DNA of 47,393 bases from Lacunisphaera sp. (lineage in GTDB: Bacteria; Verrucomicrobiota; Verrucomicrobiia; Opitutales; Opitutaceae), in NCBI GenBank assembly GCA_029945445.1, contig JAQSCO010000016.1, positions 1-47,393 on the forward strand, in the 5' to 3' direction. Below, in pieces: positions 34,193-42,619 of the stretch. The translations under genes were made by a program, and so were the position numbers. How positions within the stretch are numbered: the first letter of the stretch is position 1; each line of letters begins with the position of its first letter. Below the pieces are notes generated by a model that ran no database searches, was not told the DNA's origin, and saw only the letters and a list, made by a program, of their open reading frames with translations.

Positions 34193-34849
34193 ATGACCGC
34201 CCTCCGTGAAACGCCCGCACCCCATGTGCGCCAGGATCCGGGCCACCGGCCAAAAGACCGATGGCATCCGCTGGATCTGTTCGCCAACCATGCGTTCGCC
34301 GCCCGTCTCTGGTGCTTGGTCGCATTGGCGGCCGTGGGCTTCTGCGCAGTGCAGCCGTTCCTGCTGATCCGGGCCTATCGCACCCGCGAACGGGTCGTCG
34401 TGCTTGATGGGAGTGGCACCTATCATGTCAGTCCGCTGCTCGGCTTCGAGGAGGCCGCCAAGCTGCACGAACAGCACGCGCTGCTCGCCTGCCTGGCGCT
34501 CTTTCAACGCAACCCCGCCGGCTTCGACCAACCGGAACTGCTGGAAAAACTCTTCCTGGGCGAAGCGCTCCAAAAGGCCCGGTCCTCCTGGACCCGCGAG
34601 GCGGAGGAGTTTGCCCGCAAGGCGCTGCACCAGAAAGCCGAGGTGCTGAAACTGACCGTCCTCGAAACCCGCGACGACACCGTCCTGGTCGAGGCCGAGG
34701 GGCAATTGGTGCGCACCGGCTCCGTCGGCCAGCAGACTTTCACCGAGGCTCCGGCCTTCACCGCGCGATTCACCTTCGCGCGCAACCCCAACCTGGCCGC
34801 CAACGGCCGCTTCCCCCTGGCCGTATGGAATTACGACGTCACCTATTGA
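34193..34849 (+). CDS. trbF: TrbF/VirB8-like bitopic protein
   Basis: 218 residues: a cytoplasmic N-terminus of about 45 residues, one span (LWCLVALAAVGFCAVQPFLL) and a periplasmic domain with the VirB8/TrbF pattern, ending AVWNYDVTY. VirB8 proteins nucleate the inner-membrane complex. The frame is open further upstream but the ATG at 34193, one base after the TrbL stop, is the natural start. It overlaps the TrbG-like gene by 25 bases. Confidence 0.78.
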   Translation: MTALRETPAPHVRQDPGHRPKDRWHPLDLFANHAFAARLWCLVALAAVGFCAVQPFLLIRAYRTRERVVVLDGSGTYHVSPLLGFEEAAKLHEQHALLACLALFQRNPAGFDQPELLEKLFLGEALQKARSSWTREAEEFARKALHQKAEVLKLTVLETRDDTVLVEAEGQLVRTGSVGQQTFTEAPAFTARFTFARNPNLAANGRFPLAVWNYDVTY

Positions 34850-35646
34850 TTCTCTCGGCCACCTTGACCGTGACCGCCTCGGCTTGGGCCGCGGAGGTGA
34901 AGCGTTTCCCGCTCGATGACCGGGCGAGTTACACGGTAGGCATCAGCCCCGAGGCCCCGACCACCGTGCTGTTCCCGGACAAGATCACGGCCATCGACGG
35001 GGTGAATCTGTCGGCCAAGCCGGACGAAGCCCCCGTGCTGCTCTCCCATCAGGCGGGGACAAACTACTTTTCCGTTCGGGCCCTTCGTCCGGATGCTCGC
35101 GCGGCGGTCAATGTCATCCTCGGCGGCAAGGCAATCGCGCTCGCTTTCTCGACCGGTGCCGATCCCGACCGCACCGTCACCTTCTACGAGAAATCCCCAG
35201 ACGATCCCGGGACTCCGCATCGCCACCCCGCCAACACCGCCCGCTGGTTGAGCCTGCTCGACCGCGCGAAGAATTATCCGGCACTCGCCCGGCAATACCC
35301 CGCACTCGGGCAGCAGATCGAGCAGGCGGCCCCGGTGAATGCGACCACCGGTGAAGCCCTCGCCGTCACCGTCGAGGAGGTTTTTCGGTTCGCGGACGAG
35401 GATGCGCTGGTTTTTCGCCTGCGGTTGGAGAACCGCACCGCGGAGACGATCCGCTACGCGGCCAGCCGACTCGGTATCCGGACGGGCGAAACGATTTATC
35501 CCGCCGCCATCACCGATGCGAGCGGCGCAGTCCCCGCCCGGGCGACCGAGCAGGTCTGGCTCGCGATCGTCGGCGAGCCCGACGGCCGCCGGGCCGATCT
35601 CTCCCTCCGCAATGCCTTCGCGCTGGTTTGGTCACGCCGGCCATGA
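34825..35646 (+). CDS. trbG: TrbG/VirB9-like outer-membrane-complex protein
   Basis: 273 residues. Signal peptide ending near SAWAAEV; the N-terminal beta domain (about 25-110, with FPLDDRASYTVGISPEAPTTVLFPDKI) resembles the VirB9/TrbG N-lobe, and the C-terminal region (about 165-270, ALVFRLRLENRTAETIRYAA) a beta-sandwich. VirB9 forms the core complex with VirB7 and VirB10 homologues. Similarity is moderate, and position before the TrbI gene supports the call. Its stop overlaps the TrbI start (ATGA). Confidence 0.72.
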   Translation: MELRRHLLILSATLTVTASAWAAEVKRFPLDDRASYTVGISPEAPTTVLFPDKITAIDGVNLSAKPDEAPVLLSHQAGTNYFSVRALRPDARAAVNVILGGKAIALAFSTGADPDRTVTFYEKSPDDPGTPHRHPANTARWLSLLDRAKNYPALARQYPALGQQIEQAAPVNATTGEALAVTVEEVFRFADEDALVFRLRLENRTAETIRYAASRLGIRTGETIYPAAITDASGAVPARATEQVWLAIVGEPDGRRADLSLRNAFALVWSRRP

Positions 35647-36584
35647 AACTGAAATTCAACCCGCTGTGGTTTTCCAGCTCGACCGGGCAACTGGTCATGG
35701 TGGGCCTGCTCGCCGCGATCGCGGTCGGGAGCGTCGCCTGGCACCGCACGCGACCGAAGCCGGTCCAGCCGGCGGTGGCGCAGCCCGCGAAGTCCGGCAC
35801 CCTGCCGCGCATTTTCGCCCGTGAAGGGGCCCGGTTCATTCCGGCGGCTCCGGCCACGCCATCCGCGCCGGCATCGGTGGCGCCCCCGGTGACCCCGCCG
35901 CCGCCGCCATCAAAGCCGGCCATCCCGCCGCTCACCCTTTACGCCGCCGCGGCCACCGATCAAACGGTCGCAAAAATCACCGCGCCGGCCGGCCGCATGA
36001 TTCCTTGTGAAACGGTCATCACGCTCGAGTCCAACCGGCTGGACACCCCGGTGGTCGGCCTCGTCACCGAGGATGTCTGGGATCACGGCCATCTGCTGAT
36101 CCCCGCCGGGGCGGAAGTTCACGGGCGGGCCACGCTCGATCGGGTCCGTGAGCGGCTGTCGGCACAAGGCAATTGGACGGTCTGCTGGCGCCAGCCGCGC
36201 CCGGTGGAGATCCGCCTCGAAGCCACGGCGTTGGAACGCTCGGCGGATGCCCTCCGCGACGGCGCCGCGGGACTGCAGGGTCAGGTGATGCGTTCGACCA
36301 ACGACCGCGAACTGAAGCTTTTCGCGGCCACCTTTCTCGCCGCCGCGACCAGCGCCTTGCAGGAACAGCGCCCGAGCGCCGGCCTGCTCGGCGAGTCCGC
36401 CCTGCCCGCCGCCACGGCGCGCAACGCCACGCTGGCCGGCACCGGCGCCGTCCTCCGCGACTATGCGCAGCAGCTCCGCGAATCCATCGCCCGCGACGGA
36501 TTCTACCTCCGGGTTCCGGCGGGCAAACCTTTCACCCTCTATGTCACCCAACCCCTGGCCGTTCCCGCCTTCCATGAAAACTAA
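35643..36584 (+). CDS. trbI: TrbI/VirB10-like core-complex protein
   Basis: 313 residues from the ATG at 35643. A short cytoplasmic lead, one span (about 16-34, QLVMVGLLAAIAVGSVAW), a proline-rich periplasmic linker (about 70-95) and a C-terminal beta-barrel domain with the family landmarks AGRMIPCETVITLESN and GHLLIPAGAEVHGRATLDRV. VirB10/TrbI bridges both membranes. Somewhat shorter than RP4 TrbI. It is the last recognised conjugation component and overlaps the first pilus-type gene by 11 bases, which joins the two modules. Confidence 0.83.
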   Translation: MKLKFNPLWFSSSTGQLVMVGLLAAIAVGSVAWHRTRPKPVQPAVAQPAKSGTLPRIFAREGARFIPAAPATPSAPASVAPPVTPPPPPSKPAIPPLTLYAAAATDQTVAKITAPAGRMIPCETVITLESNRLDTPVVGLVTEDVWDHGHLLIPAGAEVHGRATLDRVRERLSAQGNWTVCWRQPRPVEIRLEATALERSADALRDGAAGLQGQVMRSTNDRELKLFAATFLAAATSALQEQRPSAGLLGESALPAATARNATLAGTGAVLRDYAQQLRESIARDGFYLRVPAGKPFTLYVTQPLAVPAFHEN

Positions 36585-37290
36585 CTCACTTTGGGTCTTC
36601 ACCTCGATTCTGTTGTCAAGCTGCCAGGCTGCACCGCCGCCCCTGATCACCCCCGCCGCCCCACCGGCCCCCGCCGCCGTCCTGCCTGCTCCGACCAATG
36701 TGCGGGCACCGGAAGTGGTGAAGACCTACACCATCGGAGCCTACGTGGATCCGGAAGACCCGACTCTTCGTCACGAAGCCCATACGGTCCATCGGATCGA
36801 AGCGGCCGCCTATTGGGACCTGCGCCCGATTGCAGAAACCCAAACTCTCCAGCCGCGGGAATCAGCCAAAACCGAGCACTCGCAGACTGCCCCTGAGCCG
36901 ACGAAAGGGCCTCCTCCTGCGGTCGTGATGGCGCCACCGCCACCCCCGGTCGAACTCACCATCGATCCCGAGCCGGCCCTGATGCCAAATGCCGATGGCA
37001 TCATCGACCTCGCTTCGGTCGAAACTCCGCCGACCGGTGAGGTGAACCCATTCGCGGTGAGATCCACCCCGGCGCAGCCGCCGCGCGAAATCGGACTGCG
37101 GGTAACGGGTATTCTGGCCGGGGCCAAACCGTGCGCCCTGATCAACGGCCAACTGGTCGAACCCGGCGGCATGATCGAAGGATTCAGCCTCAAGCGGATC
37201 GAACCGAGCGCCGTCGTCCTCACCTCCGGCCGTCACCGAATACGCGTTCCAATTTCCGCCGACCCGGTCCGGGTTCGCACCACGCCCTGA
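36574..37290 (+). CDS. PilP/GspC-like secretin-partner lipoprotein
   Basis: 238 residues. A lipoprotein signal (MKTNSLWVFTSILLSSC, Cys17), a long Pro/Ala-rich linker, and at the end a small beta domain (about 170-235, LINGQLVEPGGMIEGFSLKR then SAVVLTSGRHRIRVPIS) with the pattern of the PilP/GspC/GspB homology region that docks to the secretin N-domain. Start at 36574 overlaps TrbI by 11 bases. It marks the switch from conjugation to pilus genes. Assigned by weak motif plus context. Confidence 0.6.
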   Translation: MKTNSLWVFTSILLSSCQAAPPPLITPAAPPAPAAVLPAPTNVRAPEVVKTYTIGAYVDPEDPTLRHEAHTVHRIEAAAYWDLRPIAETQTLQPRESAKTEHSQTAPEPTKGPPPAVVMAPPPPPVELTIDPEPALMPNADGIIDLASVETPPTGEVNPFAVRSTPAQPPREIGLRVTGILAGAKPCALINGQLVEPGGMIEGFSLKRIEPSAVVLTSGRHRIRVPISADPVRVRTTP

Positions 37291-37291
37291 C

Positions 37292-38494
37292 ATGCCCTAC
37301 TACGCTGTCAGTGCCATCGACCGGCAAGGAATCCGCCGGTCGCTCCGGGAGGCCGCGCCCGATGAGCCGTCCTTGCGCGAAAAACTGCGCGCGGCAGCCC
37401 TCTGGCCGGTCACGATCCGCCCGTTGGCGCCCAGCCGGCAGTCCGCCCGGTTGCGGCTGCCGGTGGGTGATTTCATCCCGCTGCTGCACCAATTGGAGCT
37501 GCAGCTCCGTGCCGGCGTGAACGCCGACGTGGCACTGGCCCACCTCGCGGAGGATTCCCCGCCAGGACCGGCCCGGACAATGCTCGCGCATATTCACCGC
37601 GAAGTGGCTCAGGGCCGGCCCATCCACGAGGCGTGCCGGCATTTTTCGAGGCAGTTTCCTCCGCACTTGGCAGCCGTGATCGCTGCCGGGGAGGCCTCCG
37701 CCCAATTGCCGGAATCTCTCCGAGCGTTAGCCGAACACCTCGCGGGCAGCGATGAGCTGAAACGCACCGCCCGCCGGGCCCTCATCTATCCAACCATTGT
37801 GCTCGTCGCCACCGCCGGACTGATCGTGTTCCTGCTCGGCGGCGTCGTGCCGAAGTTTGCCGAGATTTTTATTTCGCTGCACCTGACGCTGCCGGCGGTG
37901 ACCGTCGTGTTGATCCGCACGAGCACGTTCGTGCGGGTGGCGTGGCCCGCGCTGATCGTTGCCGCGCTTCTCTTGGTCGGTCTCCTCTGGCTGGCCGCGC
38001 GCACCCCAAAGCTGCGCCGCGTGCGTGACGCGCTGAGCCTGCGCCTGCCGGTTCTGGGCGAAACCATCCGCTGCCTCGCCACGGCCCGTTTTGCCGCGCA
38101 CTGCCGGCTGCTGCACGAGGCCGGCATCCCCCTGCTGGATTCCCTCGCGACCGCCGCCGATCTGGTGAACCACGAGGTCTTGGCCGGCCAACTGCGCCGG
38201 GCGCGGGAATCCGTGGCGCTGGGCCGCCCCCTCTATGCGTCGCTGCCCGCCGGCCACGATTTCCCGGGCTTCATTGTGCCGGCCCTCAAGGCCGGCGAAA
38301 CCACCGGCCAGCTGGCCGCCGCCCTTAAGCACATCGAGGACTACGCCTCGCGCCGGGCCAAGGAACGCCTCGCCACCGCCCTGGCCCTGCTCGAACCCAC
38401 CTTGCTGGCGGGTCTTACCGCCGTGGTCGGCGCCATCGCCCTCTCCTTCTTCCTGCCGCTCTTCTCGCTGCTGGGCGGCCTCAACGCGCACTGA
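37292..38494 (+). CDS. GspF/PilC-family inner-membrane platform protein
   Basis: 400 residues. Two repeated GspF domains (about 60-185 and 265-390) each ending in membrane spans; three spans in all (LVATAGLIVFLLGGVVPKF, ALIVAALLLVGLLWLA, GLTAVVGAIALSFFLPLF). Signatures: LLHQLELQLRAGVNADVAL and, in the second repeat, LLHEAGIPLLDSLATAAD and PALKAGETTGQLAAAL. This platform protein works with the GspE/PilB ATPase to extract and assemble pilins. One base after the upstream stop; strongly supported. Confidence 0.93.
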   Translation: MPYYAVSAIDRQGIRRSLREAAPDEPSLREKLRAAALWPVTIRPLAPSRQSARLRLPVGDFIPLLHQLELQLRAGVNADVALAHLAEDSPPGPARTMLAHIHREVAQGRPIHEACRHFSRQFPPHLAAVIAAGEASAQLPESLRALAEHLAGSDELKRTARRALIYPTIVLVATAGLIVFLLGGVVPKFAEIFISLHLTLPAVTVVLIRTSTFVRVAWPALIVAALLLVGLLWLAARTPKLRRVRDALSLRLPVLGETIRCLATARFAAHCRLLHEAGIPLLDSLATAADLVNHEVLAGQLRRARESVALGRPLYASLPAGHDFPGFIVPALKAGETTGQLAAALKHIEDYASRRAKERLATALALLEPTLLAGLTAVVGAIALSFFLPLFSLLGGLNAH

Positions 38495-38496
38495 CC

Positions 38497-39450
38497 ATGA
38501 TCTTATACGCCTATCCGCAACGCCATCGTCTGCTCCGCACCCACTACCGGCGCGTGCTGCGGGGATTTTCCCTCCTGGAAATCGTCCTTGTCCTTTTTAT
38601 ATTCGGCATACTGGCCGCCGCCATGGCTCCGGCGGTGCGCGACATCGTGGAAAAGGGCCGGCGCGAGGCGGAGTTGCGCAGCCTCGACGAACTCGCGGTC
38701 ACGATCACCGGCTCGTTCGACAATACCGATCTGACCAATCTGAACGTGGCGGCTTTGCCCGGAACCATCGGGGCCGCCGACACGCCGACGACGTTTTCGA
38801 CTTCGACCAGCGCCGGCTACCTCACCACCGGCGGCACGGACTGGTTCGTCAAAGTCGCGCGCCTCCGCGGCATCACGCCCCAGATCGGCGCAGCACCCTC
38901 GGCCTCAGTCCAACCCGAACTGGCGCGGATAGCCTTCAATGCCCTGGGCAACGCGCGGTTGCTTATCGCCGCACCCGGCGAGACCGGACGGCAGCGCATT
39001 CTGCTCGTGAGCCTGATGGCGCGCAGCGACCAGCTGGCCCTGCCGGCTTTCGAAGCGACCAGCCCTTGGTTCGACGCGATTTGGAATCACGACTGGGAAA
39101 GCCGCACGGCCATCCTGCCGTCCTATTGGGGCAGCCGGCTGACCCCGGCGCAAGCGTCCGCCTGGACCGAGGGGAGCGCTGGTCTCACCCAGGTTCACCG
39201 GCTCTGCGTCCGGCGGATCGTGCTGCCGAAGTTCACCGTGACGGTGAACAACAACCACGCGACGGACTCGGCCTTTGTCTCGTTCAACAACACCTCGCCC
39301 GCCTTCACCGCATCCGCGAATTCCGGGGCGAATGTCACCCCGGAAATTCTCGGCGGGCGCCTCATCACCATCAACCGCGGGACCAGCCTGCCGGGCGTCG
39401 AGGCGCTCCGGTTCCGGCTCCGCGAAAACGCCACCATCACCGTCCAATGA
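38497..39450 (+). CDS. type IV prepilin-like protein, large
   Basis: 317 residues. A 23-residue basic leader ends at Gly23, followed by FSLLEIVLVLFIFGILAAA: a prepilin peptidase site (G/F), Glu at +5 and the hydrophobic helix. The long leader is reminiscent of type IVb pilins. The globular part is large (about 280 residues), Thr/Ser/Asn-rich, ending with FRLRENATITVQ, and contains many aromatic residues. It could be a major pilin or an adhesive minor pilin. Two bases after PilC and overlapping the next start (ATGA). Confidence 0.87.
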   Translation: MILYAYPQRHRLLRTHYRRVLRGFSLLEIVLVLFIFGILAAAMAPAVRDIVEKGRREAELRSLDELAVTITGSFDNTDLTNLNVAALPGTIGAADTPTTFSTSTSAGYLTTGGTDWFVKVARLRGITPQIGAAPSASVQPELARIAFNALGNARLLIAAPGETGRQRILLVSLMARSDQLALPAFEATSPWFDAIWNHDWESRTAILPSYWGSRLTPAQASAWTEGSAGLTQVHRLCVRRIVLPKFTVTVNNNHATDSAFVSFNNTSPAFTASANSGANVTPEILGGRLITINRGTSLPGVEALRFRLRENATITVQ

Positions 39451-41213
39451 AAAACCTCATCTTTTCCCTCACGCTCCTCGCCTTCGTGTCCTCCGGCCAT
39501 GCGCAGGACTACGGACCCTATGATCTCGGCACGATGGGGGGTTCCGTCACCTATGACGTCACGACTCCCGACGGACGGCTGCTCCTGAGTGCAAATTCAA
39601 CCGGTGGAGGCACCGGCGGTCGGAACTATGCCTACTCCGTCCCGCTCAACGGGAGCACCATCACCGCTGGCCCGGGATATGAATATGTCGCCTTTTCCGG
39701 GCTGACGGACACCCGGCAGGTCGCCTCCTATTTCTGGTGGGTTTCGCTCAGCGAGGACGGCAGCTGGGGATATTACGACGAACTGAAGGTGTATGTTCGA
39801 TTCGCCGGGCCGCCGCCGCCCGCCAATCGCGCACCGACGATTGCGTGGAATTCTGCCCCGGGCTCGGTCGCCCATGGGGCCGGCTATACAATTTCGGCGC
39901 ACGGGCATGACGACGACGGCAACCTGACCCAGGTAAACATCTGGAAAAACGGCCTGCCGTTCGCCTTTGCGGGCGGTGGCAATGGGACCGATGCAGACTC
40001 AGGCAATCCCACCAGTGATACTGGACCGCAAACCGTCACGTTCACCGCCCAAGCGGTCGATGCGGCCGGAGCCACTTCCCCGGTCATCACCCAAACAGTG
40101 ACCATCGACGCACCGCTCAACGTTCCGCCGACGGTCACACTGATCGCGCCCAATGCCCAGACGATCACCGCCGGCACCACGCTGACTATCACGAGCCGTG
40201 CGACCGATCCCGACGGCAACATCACCGGCCACAATCTCGACATCCAGCGGCCGGCGGGCGACTGGAACTGGCAGGGCGGTTTCGCCACGGGCGAACCGTT
40301 CCAAGGCGGGCCGGTCGGCAGCGGCGCCGATTCGACCCGCTCAGCCAACTTCACTTTTACAGACGTTGGCACCTATCAGGTGCGCAGCGCCGCGAACGAT
40401 GGCAGTGGCTGGGTGCAATCGGCGACCGTCGCCATTACGGTCGCGGCTCCGCCGTCGGTGCAGTATTCGCTGGTCACGAGCGCCGGGGCGGGCGGAGCGG
40501 TTTCGTCAGGAGGAACCTACAATGCCGGCACCATTGTAACCTTCACGGCGACACCCGACGGCACGCACGACTTTGCCGGCTGGAGCGGCGATGCTGCGGG
40601 CACCGGCAATCCAGCGTCCGTGGTGCTCGACCGCAACAAGGCGGTGCAGGCGAATTTCTCCCCAAAAATGTTTGCCCTCAGCACCAGCGCCACAACCGGC
40701 GGCAACGTGACGCCGGGCGGCAGCTACCCTTACGGCACGAGCGTGACAATCTCGGCGAGCCCGGATTCAACCCATCGTTTCATCGGCTGGGCGGGTGATG
40801 CCTCCGGCTCCGCGCCAAGCATTCTGCTCACGTTAACGAGCCCGCTCAACGTGCAGGCGGTCTTCACCGATAAGACCGCCCAAACGATCACTTTCCCGTC
40901 GCTTGGAAATCAGCCGGTGGGCGGACCCGCCCTGACCTTGAGCGGCACCGCTTCGTCCGGCCTGCCTGTCACCTACACGGTCCTGAGCGGGCCGGCGACC
41001 GTAGCGGGCAACCAACTCCAGATCACCGGGCCCGGTGCCGTGACCGTCCAGTCAAGCCAGTCCGGGGACACCGTCTATCTGCCCGCAGCCAACGTCACGC
41101 AGACGATCAACGCCATTGCGGTCGCGATTCTCAAATACCGGCCGACCGGCCGGACCCTGCTCCAGGACAGCGCTGCGCCCGGCACTGCGCCGTTTGTGCT
41201 GGAGAAACCCTGA
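39447..41213 (+). CDS. secreted multidomain Ig/InlB-repeat protein, candidate pilus-associated adhesin
   Basis: 588 residues with a signal peptide (cleaved at about SGHAQ-D). After an N-terminal domain of about 120 residues come two Ig/cadherin-like modules (PANRAPTIAWNSAPGSV and NVPPTVTLIAPNAQTITAG), two InlB-B/List-Bact repeats (GTHDFAGWSGDAAG..., STHRFIGWAGDASG..., each ending QANF or QAVF) and a last Ig-like module before the tail RTLLQDSAAPGTAPFVLEKP. The tail resembles a verrucomicrobial figure-caption-like linker rather than an anchor. The four-base overlap with the prepilin gene and the secretin gene 11 bases on suggest export through this machine and display on the pilus. The adhesin role is inferred. 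Confidence 0.8.
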   Translation: MKNLIFSLTLLAFVSSGHAQDYGPYDLGTMGGSVTYDVTTPDGRLLLSANSTGGGTGGRNYAYSVPLNGSTITAGPGYEYVAFSGLTDTRQVASYFWWVSLSEDGSWGYYDELKVYVRFAGPPPPANRAPTIAWNSAPGSVAHGAGYTISAHGHDDDGNLTQVNIWKNGLPFAFAGGGNGTDADSGNPTSDTGPQTVTFTAQAVDAAGATSPVITQTVTIDAPLNVPPTVTLIAPNAQTITAGTTLTITSRATDPDGNITGHNLDIQRPAGDWNWQGGFATGEPFQGGPVGSGADSTRSANFTFTDVGTYQVRSAANDGSGWVQSATVAITVAAPPSVQYSLVTSAGAGGAVSSGGTYNAGTIVTFTATPDGTHDFAGWSGDAAGTGNPASVVLDRNKAVQANFSPKMFALSTSATTGGNVTPGGSYPYGTSVTISASPDSTHRFIGWAGDASGSAPSILLTLTSPLNVQAVFTDKTAQTITFPSLGNQPVGGPALTLSGTASSGLPVTYTVLSGPATVAGNQLQITGPGAVTVQSSQSGDTVYLPAANVTQTINAIAVAILKYRPTGRTLLQDSAAPGTAPFVLEKP

Positions 41214-41224
41214 CCCAAACACCC

Positions 41225-42619
41225 ATGCGAATCTTCATCTTTCTCCTGCTCGGCGGCGCCGCGTTCGCCGCGGAATCTCCCTTGGATCGACCGGTTGCGG
41301 CACTGCGTTTCGACAACGCCCCGCTGGCCTCGGCCTTGCGGATCCTCGGCCGCGCGAGCCAGACCACCATTCAGGCCGAACCCGATCTCGCGGGCAAGGT
41401 GACGGTCGAATTGCCCGCCGGCACCCTGCGCCAGTCCCTGAACGCCGTCACCGGTCCGCTCGGTTATCACGTGGAGGAAACGGACGCAGGCCTTGTGGTC
41501 CGGCGCTTGAAAACGGTGCTCTACCCGATCGATTACCCCCAGCTGACCCGCAGCGGTTCGGGCAGCGCCTCGATCACCTTGGGCGGAGCGAACAGCGGCA
41601 ACACGGGTGGCACTTGGGGACCGCCGACCACCGGCGCGAACCGGAACGGATTTGATGGCACCGGCTCGGACGCCACGCAGGTCAGCATCTCGCAGGAGAA
41701 CCAGAACACTTTCTGGACGGGCCTGGAAGCGGAGCTCCGTTCCATGCTGAAGGACGGCGACAGTCTGGTGCTGAACAAATTCGCGGGCGTGGCACAGGTC
41801 ACGGCCCCGGTCCAACGGCACCAGGTCGTGAGGAATTTCCTGGAACTGGTGAACCACCGGATCACCCAGCAGGTGGAAATCGAGGCCCGGTTGGTCGAAG
41901 TGACCCTGCGCGATGAACAGAAACTGGGGATCGATTGGGATCTGGCCGGCGCCTCGCTCGGCGGCGGCGTAACTGTTTCGGCCAATGCTCCGCTCCAAGT
42001 CACGGGCGTCGGAGGCTCGCTCCTGAGCACCAACACCTTCGCCGCCAACCTCGGGTTCAAGCAGGCGTCCGCCATGATTCATGCGCTAAAGCAGCAGGGC
42101 GAGGTCAAGACCGTCGCGCAGCCCCGGCTGCGGACGCTCAACAACCAGACCGCCTTCATCAAGGTCGGCGAGGACCGGCCGTTCTTCCGGTTGCAACAGA
42201 GCACGACTTTCCAGCAGGGCGGAACCAGCGTGCCGTTCAACCAGACGCAGGAGCAGTTTTCGGTCAGCACCATCACCATCGGGACGATTCTGGCGGTCAC
42301 CCCACAAATAGATGGCAACGGAGTGATCACGCTCGACGTGCTGCCCGCCATCACCCGGTTGCAGGCCATCATCACCAGTCCGGATGGGCGGCAGACCGCG
42401 CCGGTCACCGAGGTGAAGCAGGCCTCCACGATTGTGCGCCTGAGGGACGGCGAGACTGCCGTGATCGGCGGGCTTATTTCCGAGGAAGATGGGGAAAGCA
42501 TGCGGGCGGTGCCCATCCTTGGCGCAGTGCCGGTGATCGGCCGGGCCTTTCGGAGCAAGGCCACCCAGCACACCCGCACGGAGCTCGTGATTTTCCTGAC
42601 TCCCCGACTGGTCCGCTGA
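41225..42619 (+). CDS. secretin (PilQ/PilN/MshL-like outer-membrane channel)
   Basis: 464 residues. Signal peptide (MRIFIFLLLGGAAFAA), a single short N-terminal STN-like domain (about 27-93: FDNAPLASALRILGRASQT), a Gly/Ser/Asn-rich insert, then the secretin core: VEIEARLVEVTLRDEQKLGIDWDL, VAQPRLRTLNNQTAFIKVGE and the C-terminal signature VPILGAVPVIGRAF. The size and few N-domains fit the type IVb-pilus or MshL group better than GspD. It should form the outer-membrane gate for the pilus. Shares one base with the ATPase start. Confidence 0.92.
   Translation: MRIFIFLLLGGAAFAAESPLDRPVAALRFDNAPLASALRILGRASQTTIQAEPDLAGKVTVELPAGTLRQSLNAVTGPLGYHVEETDAGLVVRRLKTVLYPIDYPQLTRSGSGSASITLGGANSGNTGGTWGPPTTGANRNGFDGTGSDATQVSISQENQNTFWTGLEAELRSMLKDGDSLVLNKFAGVAQVTAPVQRHQVVRNFLELVNHRITQQVEIEARLVEVTLRDEQKLGIDWDLAGASLGGGVTVSANAPLQVTGVGGSLLSTNTFAANLGFKQASAMIHALKQQGEVKTVAQPRLRTLNNQTAFIKVGEDRPFFRLQQSTTFQQGGTSVPFNQTQEQFSVSTITIGTILAVTPQIDGNGVITLDVLPAITRLQAIITSPDGRQTAPVTEVKQASTIVRLRDGETAVIGGLISEEDGESMRAVPILGAVPVIGRAFRSKATQHTRTELVIFLTPRLVR

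Noticed and set aside
38235..39446. Open frame extending upstream of the surface protein through the prepilin gene
   Set aside because: The upstream part is out-of-frame PilC and prepilin sequence; the signal peptide and ATGA overlap fix the true start at 39447.
40900..41213. Shufflon-like variable C-terminus on the surface protein
   Set aside because: In IncI plasmids the tip adhesin has inverted segments and a recombinase next to it. No short inverted repeats or recombinase gene is seen here.
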